DNA of 64,000 nt. It comes from Carposina sasakii (Eukaryota; Arthropoda; Insecta; Lepidoptera; Carposinidae). Of the stretch, positions 42,301 to 51,499 are shown in pieces. The position numbers were made by a program, and so were the translations under genes. Below the pieces are notes generated by a model. That model was not told the DNA's origin. It made no database searches and saw nothing but the letters and a program-made list of their open reading frames with translations. The stretch is from positions 10,983,115-11,047,114 of the forward strand of contig CP053161.1 of NCBI GenBank assembly GCA_014607495.2, read 5' to 3'. Every line of letters starts with the position of its first letter. Positions within the stretch are counted from its first letter, which is position 1.

Positions 42301-43106
42301 ACTCTGCCATATAGAAGAGGGTCGCAGATACCTAAACTTCACATCAAAAATCTCAAGTGATATACGCAGAATTCTCCGAAAAAAGGCATCAAAAATGCAT
42401 TTTGAAACCTTTGCACCCTAAATTCAATATTAAACCACATGATGCCTCCTGTAAACTGCTTACAATCAATGCAGCAAACCTCGGCAAGGCTCTTATAAAG
42501 GTAATGAGAGTGTTCACAGTAATACTACAGGGGACTCAGTTCGATAGTTTATGCCAAAGCTCAGGATCCAATCCCAATCTCACTGCAAAAGATTGTACAA
42601 ATCTCACAGGATAAGTCTCCTTGTATAGTCAGTCAACAAATAGTTCCTTTGAATGATGGTGGCGCTAGTTGCTTAGTATTCAACTGTGATTTATACAAAA
42701 AATGTGCACAGGATGTATTGTATGAAACATACATTAGTTACAATAAAGGATATTATTCTTATTACAGTTTTGATGATAAAAATGTTGTTTTATTTCTTAT
42801 AGGGATCGGTGTTCAAAACAATACAGTCTTTAATAAAGTGCAGAAGGATACATGACGTTAGACGAAGTAATGCTACAGCTAGATTTGTTATACACTTTAT
42901 GCAGCCAGCCAACTTGGAAAAATGAAATATCCCAGTACTTACCGAATGTATTGTGCTTATTTAAAAACATGCTGATGGAATATAATAGCAGCGAAATGAA
43001 TATCATGATAACTAATATATTGAATAATATAGTTTCTAAGAGTATGGTCACAGATGAGCCTGAAAACCCTGTTCAAAAGCTAGTAAACACTGCTACAGAG
43101 GTGAAG
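39394..43106 (+). CDS. Unrecognised multi-exon protein, helical repeat-like
   Basis: Start MESEDDDTCASNTSSALCLS. Exons with GT/AG edges: 39394-39663, 39853-39988, 40697-40777, 41203-41421, 41509-41661, 42275-42500, one from about 42531, and a last one ending about 43106. All except the later ones are phase 0. Readable segments are GKNVPDKLANITEIINTTDY, LTRKCHCLNRQEYNDF, FLLKLCHIEEGRRYLNF, GLSSIVYAKAQDPIPISLQK and PTWKNEISQYLPNVLCLFKN. The amphipathic helices suggest an ARM/HEAT-like fold, but I do not recognise the family. Exons 2 and 6 are each 3n+1 and regain frame if one A is dropped from an A-run (about 39891 and 42382). The exon near 42531 likewise fits if one G is dropped. The 3' end is unresolved; a repeat-like block (42640-42740) lies inside it. 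Confidence 0.6.
40330..40573. repeat. MITE-like repeat family D, copy 2
   Basis: Begins 'tgaacatataaagaacaac' and ends 'tatatgttca'. It is highly similar to 2356-2599 along its length and lies in an intron of the 39394 gene. Confidence 0.75.
41717..41935 (+). repeat. tRNA-derived SINE
   Basis: The tRNA-like head has an A box ('gatagcccagtggttaag') and a B box ('gttcgatccc') 30-40 bp apart. A body follows ('ttcatgtacagatttta', 'cctgatctctctccggtcgg'). It is downstream of exon 5 of the 39394 gene, inside its intron. A family A fragment follows (about 41920-41995). Confidence 0.7.
41995..42048. repeat. Simple repeat, 'tatgtatac/atgt' type
   Basis: Two tandem 'catacagtatgtatac' units run into a short (gtat)n stretch. 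Confidence 0.8.
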
Positions 43107-43369
43107 GGTTTTTTTTATAATTGTAGTTACAACTTTAAATCGTGTACGGGAACTATTCTATGAAACGAACTCTCAAATAGATTTGTCACTAGTATCCATC
43201 TTATGCTTCGTATGCTCATCAAGCTGAATAATATATAGGATTCCCCTGGTTGGCGCACTTTCGCTAAATAAATATATACATATAGCCACTATGAGACTTG
43301 CTGGCATATATATTTATTTACTTAAATGATCATAGATAAGGCGGCGGACCCCCTTAATCTAGGGCAGGG

Positions 43370-43575
43370 GTTCCCAAACCTATTTTGTCTACTGCCCACA
43401 TTGAGAATAAATTATTTTTTAGCACCCCCATTTTTTCACCTACTTAAAAACCACTATAACTCCCAAGCCTCTAAACAACGCCCCAATTTTTTTCTGGGTC
43501 TCTTACCGCCCCCCTTAGGCCTGCAGCGCCCATAAGGGGGCGTTATCGCCCCCTTTAGGAAAAGGCTGCTCTAGG
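43370..43575 (+). repeat. hAT-like MITE fragment
   Basis: The left terminus 'caggggttcccaaac' is typical of hAT elements. It is followed by C-rich blocks ('gcccccttaggcctgcag', 'taagggggcgttatcg') and ends near 'aaaggctgctctagggg'. No ORF. Confidence 0.55.
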
Positions 43576-43982
43576 GGTTCGGGGACTACAGTAAGAAAAA
43601 CTACATCAAGAATGTGGTCAATTCTGATCGTCCCACTTCAAACACTTAAATTATTTCTACCTGTCCCTTTCTGTGTCGCACCATTTACACTAAGTATAGA
43701 GAAGGACAGATAAAACTAATTTAAGTTTGTAAGTATATGTGATGGTCAAACAAAATCGACAACAATAATTGCTTTTAATTAATAACGATTGTACTTTGTA
43801 GCCTATATACCTTGATACAAACCAAAATACAATACAAAAGCTACAGAAGAAATTAACAAAGAAAGTGAATAAACCGAAAACTGGCACGGGTATAAAACAA
43901 GGTAAACCGAAATAGCATGGAGTGAGACTACTTTGGCATTTTCTAGTTTTCACACTCCTTTATTTTATTTTAGTCGCCGAAT

Positions 43983-44034
43983 GGGAGCCACGAAACAAGC
44001 ACTACAATGCAGTGAGATTCGGTAAAGGTGTGTA
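43983..44034 (+). CDS. Short exon-like segment, copy 1
   Basis: After 'ttattttag' comes a 52-nt open segment reading (x)AEWEPRNKHYNAVRFGK(G), then 'gtgtgtaag'. Incoming and outgoing phases are both 1. It closely resembles 46149-46206. If the 39394 gene ends its last clear exon in phase 1 ('gtgaag g|gttttt', about 43113), this would splice in frame. Function unknown. Confidence 0.35.
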
Positions 44035-44084
44035 AGTACTCATACAATGTGCCATATTTTATAGTTTACTCTATGGCTATATAG

Positions 44085-44240
44085 GTAGCCAGAACTGCAG
44101 GGCGTAATGGAGACATGTAAATGATCAATAACAAGTAGCTACATTATCGCTCGAGAGAATGCCGGAGTTCCGTAGTCAACTCTTACGTCATGCACGGAAA
44201 CAGATGCAGCTGATGTATTCTACTGAAGCCCCCCGCATTA
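44085..44240 (-). repeat. Interspersed repeat family A
   Basis: 'gtagccagaactgcaggg', 'aataacaagtagctac', 'ccgtagtcaactcttacg', 'gatgcagctgatgtattc'. A minus-oriented family A copy. Confidence 0.6.
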
Positions 44241-44563
44241 GCATAGCAGCTTTAGTTATTTATTAAAGTAGTAAAAAATGGTCGACAAAACAACTCGAGG
44301 GGAACTCTTTGTTTCTATTCCAAGAGATATTATAAGAAACTTGTAAATGTAGAGTTTCTGGACCTTAGACAAAGTAACATTATTTCTCGATAGAACATCG
44401 AGATTCGTCACCGACACATTTGCTTTAGGAAGCCTTAATTTTCGGTCATTCGTCAAATCAGGTGATGAAGTCTAACCGCTATAAGTGGGTGTGTTGCGAA
44501 TTGCAATAACGAACGTCGATGCCAAACGATGTTTCATTGTCGAAGCACCAGCAGTTTGGACCG

Positions 44564-44756
44564 GCCCCCTTATTACCTAACTAGCAAAAGCAAAGCGATA
44601 GCGAAAATTGTACAAAAATCGCTGATTGCTTGTCAAATTCGTATTACGTAAAATGAATTTCAAATGAACTTTAGACATTTCAAGGCGAATATTGTACAAT
44701 TTTCGCTATCGCTTTGCTTCGGCTTTGCTATTGGTTTTACGTAATTAGGGGGCGGA
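44564..44756. repeat. MITE family E, copy 2
   Basis: Opposite orientation to 3649-3836. Starts 'ggcccccttattacctaac', with 'aaagcgatagcgaaaattg' inside both ends, and ends 'ttacgtaattagggggcgg'. Confidence 0.75.
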
Positions 44757-44876
44757 TGTGTAGACCGAGATAGGACGATTGGCTGTCCCTGTCTAACCAA
44801 GGCACTTGGCAATGAAGTACAGTCGACGTCGCGACGCGACGGATGTTTTAGCGAAACGCGCAGTATTGACCGTTTC

Positions 44877-44998
44877 AACGTATAGTTCCGTTGGATGATG
44901 GCGCCAGTTACTATGTGTATGATCACATTTTTTAATTCACTGCATACAAAAAATGTTAGTTCCGAAATCAAGCATAGGAATTATTTTATGAAACGGAC
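44877..44998. repeat. MITE-like repeat family K, copy 1
   Basis: About 120 bp: 'cgtatagttccgttggatg', 'gatggcgccagttactatg', 'gcatacaaaaaatgttag', and the end 'ttattttatgaaacgg'. Clear partner at 63532-63647 (reverse). Diverged copies are near 4265-4350, 26095-26160 and 42640-42740. Confidence 0.65.
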
Positions 44999-45103
44999 TT
45001 TACATTACTATGTTTCAACAGAGAAAGGGGTGCTGAAAGACTGCACATTCATGACAGGGATAACTTCACAGCCACAGAGATTCTTGTATTCTTTATTGTA
45101 CAC

Positions 45104-45803
45104 TAGGCATGGGCTAATCATATCCAGGAAAGGATTGAACATGTAGTATATCACTCCGACTAAGGATATATATCCTTTTAACATATCCAACTCCGCGTGC
45201 ATATCCGGGAACGAAGAGATTTAAATGAAGCGAGATATGACTGGGATTGGTTTGGTTAGGTTGTTGTAGGTGTCCTTTTAACAGATCCAACTCCGCGTAC
45301 ATATCCGGGTATGAAGAGATTAAGCGAACCGAGATATGATTGGGATGATCTATCCAAATAATAATTAGAATATTTGATAGGCGTATTTAAAAATCACTAA
45401 ATAGGTACACTAAAACTATCTAATCCAAACAGCTTTTATTTTCATTAAAAACAAAATACTTAAGATCAAATATAAAACGGAATGAATAGAAATTTTGAAA
45501 ATTATAATTACGAAAACAAATATTTATACTAAACGGCATGCCTGTCGCTCGTGAGTATTCGTATATAGGTACTCGTGTAATGTCGTTACATTCGCGCTCA
45601 TGCGTCTACTGCGATAGTACCGCGCGTTCCGGCGCGTTCGCATTCCGTCTCGCTCACTTATTCTTATCTTCGGCATTATTCGGTAGGTCGGAGTGGGTCG
45701 GATATAGGATATGGTAACTTTCTTTAAAGTGAAGGAGTTGATTCATATCCACCTCTGGATATATATCCGAGGATATAGTTGTGTCCGGAGTTACCCATGT
45801 CTA
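45104..45803. mobile_element. hAT-type non-autonomous element with 8-bp target duplication
   Basis: The termini 'taggcatggg...' and '...cccatgtcta' are inverted. They are flanked by a perfect 8-bp duplication, ttgtacac (45096-45103 and 45804-45811), which fits the hAT target pattern nTnnnnAn. The 700-bp interior has no transposase. It contains 'ggatatatatcc'-type subterminal words near both ends and a tandem duplication of about 73 bp at 45170-45240 and 45270-45350. Confidence 0.85.
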
Positions 45804-45811
45804 TTGTACAC

Positions 45812-46148
45812 ACAAACATTGCACAATTTATAGTGACTTAACATAGTTACACAGACTGTACAAAGGCGAGCTTATCTCTTCAAGCAAAACACAAAGAGGG
45901 CAAGTCATGTGCACCGAAATTCCTTTGGGGAGCACAAGTTTATTATTCAATAACATAAGTAAGGCGACTGCCATGGTATTGAAGAACAAGGAGTGCACCT
46001 CAAGTTTTTTTGGATTTGACTTGTAGTAAAGAGGTGCCATAGACATCTTGCCTAGGGCGCCCATAGTGCTAAAACTGGCTCTAGCTAACCATCTAGCATG
46101 CATAACTGTTTATCGAAAAACAACTATATTCCCAGTACTTATTTGTTT
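45812..46148. other. Open on several frames, no gene assigned
   Basis: The minus strand has a 91-codon frame (46103-45828) reading MGALGKMSMAPLYYKSNPKK... with a stop followed 3' by an AATAAA that the hAT insertion separates from it. The plus strand also has a frame with YKGELISSSKTQRGQVMCTE. Neither matches a protein I know, and I cannot choose between them. Confidence 0.25.
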
Positions 46149-46206
46149 CAGTCACTGAATGGGAGTCACAAAATATACAGTACAATGCAGTCAAGTATGG
46201 CAAAGG
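46149..46206 (+). CDS. Short exon-like segment, copy 2
   Basis: After 'tttgtttcag' comes an open segment reading (x)TEWESQNIQYNAVKYGK(G), then 'gtatgcaat'. Phases are 1 and 1, the same as copy 1 at 43983-44034, with about 60% of residues shared. Its better polypyrimidine tract and donor suggest this copy is the used one, if either is. Confidence 0.4.
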
Positions 46207-46825
46207 TATGCAATATTATAATAACATTAAATATATACCTTAATGTAATGTACTTTATTAAGGAAATAAAAGGTTTATTATTATTATATACCTAAATAAT
46301 GGGGATGCACATTTAAATAGTAAATACCTATCTGCTATATCTTTGTAAAATCAGTATTGTTAAATTTGTTCAGAATAGCATAGTTTTCAACTGAGCATTG
46401 GCTTAGCTAATTTGTTGCTGATGGCATGACAGGTGTCCTCATTTTTCTTTAACTGATGGCCATTTTGAATTAATAACATTGAAAAGGTTAAACACACAGT
46501 GAAAGGTGTTCCAAAATGGAAGCCACAGCAAATTGGTTAAGCAAAACCTTATTCTTTCCCAATAAAAGAAATATTATAATCAATGTAAGTTAAGGTCTTT
46601 TCGTTATTTTCAGGTTTGAAAACTAGATGTATAGTGGTTCCAATTGATAGAAAACAATTCAGGGCATCCAGTTAAAAGTGTATATTCAATAAAAACACAT
46701 ACTAAGTATGTTATTACAAAGTAAGTTTGTTTATAAAACTTATTTAAAAAAACTATACAGTAACAAAACAGAGATTCTACCACACCATATTCCAAGAAAA
46801 TAAATACATAAGTAATAAAGGAATG

Positions 46826-47225
46826 TTCACTATGGGTGCGCCCACCACCGGGCCCTACACCCTCCACTGACCCTCGGATCTGATAACTCATAATTGCGAC
46901 AACAGGCACTTGCACTAACTACAATCGCCATTACTCAATGAGTAATGTGTTGGGTTTTAGAGGTTCATAGTAATTAGTGGTTTACTAATTTACTAATTTC
47001 TATAATCCTGAGGATGCCACGGTTGTTGGCGAAACATATGTAGATTATTTATCTAGTTTTTGATTTCGGAATGGTGCAATGTATCGTCTTGCATGCTAGG
47101 TGCTCGGGTCTGGTTTCTCATGGCGATTGTAGTTAGTGCAAGTGCCTGTTGTCGCAATTATGAGTTATCAGATCCGAGGGTCAGTGGAGGGTGTAGGGCC
47201 CGGTGGTGGGCGCACCCATAGTGAA
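46826..47225. repeat. Perfect 106-bp inverted repeat with 188-bp spacer
   Basis: The left arm 46826-46931 and right arm 47120-47225 are exact reverse complements. They are GC-rich ('gcgcccaccaccgggccc') in otherwise AT-rich DNA. The spacer contains 'gatgccacggttgttggcg'. Just outside the left arm 'aataaaggaatg' also occurs near 47270, after the right arm, in the same orientation. No class assigned. Confidence 0.9.
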
Positions 47226-47461
47226 TGTTTGAACTTCCGAATTGTAACGCCTAATACAATTTCATTTAATAAAGGAATGTATAAAAAAAAACAACTACCT
47301 GTGAATAAGTCTCCCATGATCCTAATATGTATTGTAAATTATTTTATTAACATTGTTATATTCTGATTTCCAATATATTATATCTATAATTTATACTTTG
47401 GTATTTAATTTTCGAATATATATCAAACAAATTGTCTCACAAAATATTATGATAATAAAAA

Positions 47462-48361
47462 TCAGTCAATATATCTACTGGAATCAAATTGCTTGCTTTG
47501 ACGCCTTTGATTATAGGGAATGGATCTCATATTTTGTGGAACCCTATTGTTAGGTTTAAAAAACATAGCTAAAAGTATATAAAACCCTCCCACAATCTTA
47601 CTTAAAAAATCTAAGAAACCAAGGAAAAGGGGAGTGGAATTTTTTATAAATAAAGACATTTCTCTAATAAGGGCTAGTACAAAATTACCAACAAAATTAA
47701 CAAAGGAGGTTGAACCAGAAAATAAAGCTATAATAAAAGCTAACAAGAATGTAAAGAATTCCTTAACATTAGTAATGCTCAAAGCAGTTTTGAGAGTAGC
47801 TACTATTTCTTTGTATGTCTCATCTACCCCAGTTACTCCAAAATTAGCACCTTCAGTGCTACCTTCTTTACTCTTCTTTTGCGAACCTAAAAGTATTGGC
47901 TCTACCTCCAGAAATGCCTCAGATATATGACGAAGGCATTTTACAGTGACAATAACTTCAAAATCTCTGTACTTTACACTTTTAACTTGGAACCAGAAAG
48001 GGCCCAAGGGTTCGTTGTCTATCTCAGTCCACAAGTACACTCCTGGCGAGAGACCCTGGCTGTCGTCTTCTGTAATTCCAATCCAGTGAGTGTGGGGATA
48101 AACAGTGAGGAGTTTATGCCTTGCGTCACTTAAATCTCGCTTTAGATCTACCTCAGCAGAACTAACTTGCACAACATCGCGATAACCGATACGTTCACTT
48201 ATCAGTCGCCTTTCAGTGTAGCGGCCCAAGAATATTCGCGATCTCAGCAGCTGCTTCACCTGGTTTTTTACCTTTAAAGCGTCCATGTCTTCTGTTTTGT
48301 CGCATTGTGATGATGTAATAGATGAACTGTATGATAGACTTTGCTTATTAATATTACTCAT
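47462..48361 (-). CDS. Intronless gene for unrecognised membrane-associated protein
   Basis: A single 299-codon frame starting MSNINKQSLSYSSSITSSQC. Residues 1-200 are soluble and of mixed composition (FLGRYTERRLISERIGYRDV, then HTHWIGITEDDSQGLSPGVY and WTEIDNEPLGPFWFQVKSVK). From about 210 there are hydrophobic stretches (FFTFLLAFIIALFSG, FVGNFVLALI, FLGFLDFLSKIVGGFYILLA), followed by a basic tail. The organisation suggests a cytosolic domain anchored by C-terminal membrane segments. Long uninterrupted frame and balanced composition support a real gene. I do not recognise the family. Its orientation is opposite to the 39394 gene. Confidence 0.75.
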   Translation of the reverse strand: MSNINKQSLSYSSSITSSQCDKTEDMDALKVKNQVKQLLRSRIFLGRYTERRLISERIGYRDVVQVSSAEVDLKRDLSDARHKLLTVYPHTHWIGITEDDSQGLSPGVYLWTEIDNEPLGPFWFQVKSVKYRDFEVIVTVKCLRHISEAFLEVEPILLGSQKKSKEGSTEGANFGVTGVDETYKEIVATLKTALSITNVKEFFTFLLAFIIALFSGSTSFVNFVGNFVLALIREMSLFIKNSTPLFLGFLDFLSKIVGGFYILLAMFFKPNNRVPQNMRSIPYNQRRQSKQFDSSRYID

Positions 48362-48617
48362 TATTTTGTTGTAACTAAGATAGGAAAAATTTCTGATAAT
48401 AATAAGAAAAATGTCAAAAACAAAAATGCTCTTTTTTCTTTATTTATTTATCCCGATGAACAAAGGAAATGGTTTATACCAAAGAATATCTTTTTTACAG
48501 TCTTTCAAATTTTTTATTTATTCTTCCATGGGTACAGAGACCTGGTTGGCTGAAGAAATCTCTACCAGAGAAAGCTCGCCTTTGTACATTATCTTTTAAT
48601 TTTGTGTTACAATAAAG

Positions 48618-48969
48618 ATGTTTATAAGCACAGACGAAAAAGTTGGTTCAACTGTGGGTATACGAGTAGAAGTTGCAAGACTCTGTATAGGAAACTAGCT
48701 TGAAATACAGTCTTAGTGTGTGCGTGGGGAGCACTTTGAAAAGGTTTTCCCGTTTCCCCCATTTGCGACAGCCCAAAGGAATTATTTTCACGCCCCAACT
48801 AGAACTGAGGAAAATTCTAACAGTGATTGCATTGTATTTCATGCCATTGACAGTACATTTGCGTGTCACTCCACAGACCCCGGTGTCAGACTGCTTTAAA
48901 GTTGGCACTTCTGAAGTATTTGAAGCTTTGAAAACACAAATGCCACACTCTGCAAAGACCTCCCAGTAG
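48618..48969 (+). CDS. Doubtful open frame
   Basis: Reads MFISTDEKVGSTVGIRVEVA and, after a one-base shift at about 48697, continues LKYSLSVCVGSTLKRFSRFP to a stop at 48967-48969. The opposite strand also has a 115-codon frame here (48995-48648). No family recognised; one of the two may be real. Confidence 0.25.
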
Positions 48970-49080
48970 CACATCAAAAAGCACATAGACAACAAACAAG
49001 AAGCGATTGTGGAGATCAGTTTGTCTATCTTATATTATTATTGTGCATGTAATAATTTTTTACGTTGCAATAAATTTTAA

Positions 49081-51487
49081 CCCCTTACCGCATGAATTAT
49101 CAAATAGGTGAAATAAAATTTTTTTTTTATTAATTTGTGTTTCATTGGGCTTACATAGTGAGATCAAAGTGAAAATAATAATAATGTACTTATATATTAG
49201 AAGTTATTATACGACGCCACATATGGCTTCGTATGCACTCTAGTCATCTTATGTGTATTCATATATGGCTTCGTATGTGTTCAAGAAAATGATGAATTAT
49301 ATTTCGTGGAAATCTTTAAAACAATTGCGTTTGTCATTATAACATAAATAAATATTACATTTTTCACATTTAGTGAAAGAACGATATTTTGACAATATTG
49401 AAATCTGTCGCGTGTTTTTTTTCCACGGGGAAAAGACTCTCATCTTTCGGAGGTACGGAATCAAAATAGGTCTTGATGTGGCAGGGTCTTTTAGGCTTTT
49501 TTGTAGGTATGGGGAACGAGTAGTACCACCTAGGCTCGATGTTGGGTGTCCAAACGCTAGAAGGACGACCGCGTTTTGTTGAAGAGCTTTTTCGGCCTCT
49601 GTATTCGGAAATGCGAGTTTGAAATCAAAAAAGCCATATAAAATTGGTCGGAATTGATTCGGCGCCAAAGCAACAAGCTGACAAGGCACAAATCTACCAT
49701 ATGAAAAAACTTTTGTACATGGCGAGAAGCAAATAATTCTGTTAGCCAAGCTTGTCCAGCAGTCAAACCCCACCCATATGTTGATTATAAACATCGACAG
49801 CTTGGGGAGACATTATATCTTTATATATTTTTTCTTGTCGAACATAGCGCCGTGTTTTGTCTTCGTGCTTCCTACATATGGAAAGTTAAATTGAGCACTT
49901 GTTTCAAACCAGGAAACTAAACTCAGGTCTATGACTCGATACCTTTCCCGTTTCCGTTTTTTCAATTCTTTTCAGAAGGATGCGTTCCGGCACACGGTTG
50001 AGGCCTCACAGTCCTTTAAAAAGTATTCCACTTTTAATATACTTAGTCTCGGGCTATTGAACCAGTTATCAAAGCACTTAAAGTTTCTGGTGTCGAGGAA
50101 CCGTGGAAGTAACTGGTAACAACATTTGACTGACTCAAGATCAGGTGCATTCTGATGGAATGTATTGCTCTGCTTCCAGCAAAAATATAAGGTCAGTAAA
50201 ACCGATACCCGCTTAAGACATTTTTTGTCCCACATTTGGTTTTGCGGATTATACTGCTTCAATTGAACGGCATTTATGAATACTTTGTTCGTCCACCTAG
50301 AAACTCTTCTTTGGGAAAAATAGCAAGCGACATTTGTCTAGTAAGGGCCGGATTTTGAACAATTTGTCATGTCCTTCTTTATCACGAGGTATGAAGTTGT
50401 GGTTATTATTAAAATGTAAAAATCTTTTAATAGTCTCGAACCTATTGCACGTCATTATTTCGTAAACCTGTGCCTGTCCTACATGTTTCGACCAGTACAT
50501 CCTCGCAGCCGGTAGTTTGACACAGCATAAAGATCCCGATGCCAATAATTTTCTATTTCTTCTCTCGATTTGCGCTGTTTACTTCTTGAATAGATTTTAA
50601 ATTAGACTGCTCAGTAATAAAATCCATAATTTCAGGCGTAAATAAAAAAATAAAAAATTGTGCTGGTGTGTCTAGTTTTATTATATCCGGTGGTAATTCC
50701 AAATTACCTTTGAATTCAAAATTAGTTTTGTCGTAAGCTGAAATGTTCCCCTTTTTCCAAATAACCCGGTCCTTTTTAACCTTTTTTCCCTTAGCTTTAG
50801 ATGTAGACGCAGTCTGTAAATTAACTAATGGAACATCATCATCCTCAGAGAAATCGGACTCTGACTCAGGAATTATAATATGTCTTTTTTGAGTTTTGCG
50901 AATGTAGTTAGATTCAAAATGATCATCATCACTGTTAAAAGACATGTCATCATCGCTCAAGCTGCCATCACCAGGAATAATATTTACATGCTTGGAGGTT
51001 CCATAGAAGCGTGAAGTATCCATTTCTGGAATAAGCCAAAAGAAACCCTGAACGCATATGAAGCCAAATATGACAGCAGTAATTTTTACTTTAACTCATA
51101 CGAAGCCAAATATGGCGGATTGGAAAAAAACACCAAAAATATATGAAAAAAGCTAAATTTTGAAATAAACACATTGTCATCATATTCAACAAGGTATAAA
51201 GATCAATTTATATATTTTTTTTTGTCTGTTATACTTATCGTTTTGTATTTTATTTAGAATTTCAAAGGTAGCACTTTCTTTTCTGTCAACAGCCGGTCAC
51301 GCGCGTTGCAAATAACCTCAAATATTTTTGACACATGTCATTGGGCACATACAAATTATATACGTTCCATTTCACGATAAATTTATTCTTCTGATTTAAG
51401 TTTTTTTTTAAGATTGGGTTTTTTATTAGGCTTAGAAAAAAATCATAAACTTTTGTATCCACATATGGCTTGGTATGCGGTAAGGGG
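49081..51487 (-). mobile_element. piggyBac-type transposon, decayed copy with both ends
   Basis: The 13-bp inverted ends 'ccccttaccgcat' (49081) and 'atgcggtaagggg' (to 51487) flank a broken piggyBac transposase. The right end abuts TTAA (51488-51491), the piggyBac target. Both subterminal regions carry repeats of 'catatggcttcgtatg' or its complement (about 49217, 49260, 51055, 51095, 51462), probably transposase binding sites. Confidence 0.85.
49297..51023 (-). pseudogene. piggyBac transposase (DDE_Tnp_1_7 type), frameshifted
   Basis: The N-terminus MDTSRFYGTSKHVNIIPGDG with an acidic, Ser-rich stretch is read at 51023-50553. It is followed by the transposase core in other frames: QVYEIMTCNRFETIKRFLHF and HDKLFKIRPLLDKCR (50545-50297), then FLDTRNFKCFDNWFNS (50262-49972). 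Near 49860-49800 a third frame has the family motif VDVYNQHMGGV followed at once by a stop. Several frame changes and stops make it non-functional. The core order and the D-rich PiggyBac signature are family knowledge. Confidence 0.85.
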
Positions 51488-51499
51488 TTAAGGAAACAT

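Noticed and set aside
48560..48600. A 16-bp word (agctcgcctttgtaca) shared in inverse orientation with about 45856-45872, with AATAAA-like words nearby
   Set aside because: Flanking sequence does not align; a match of this length is expected about once by chance in 64 kb compared with itself.
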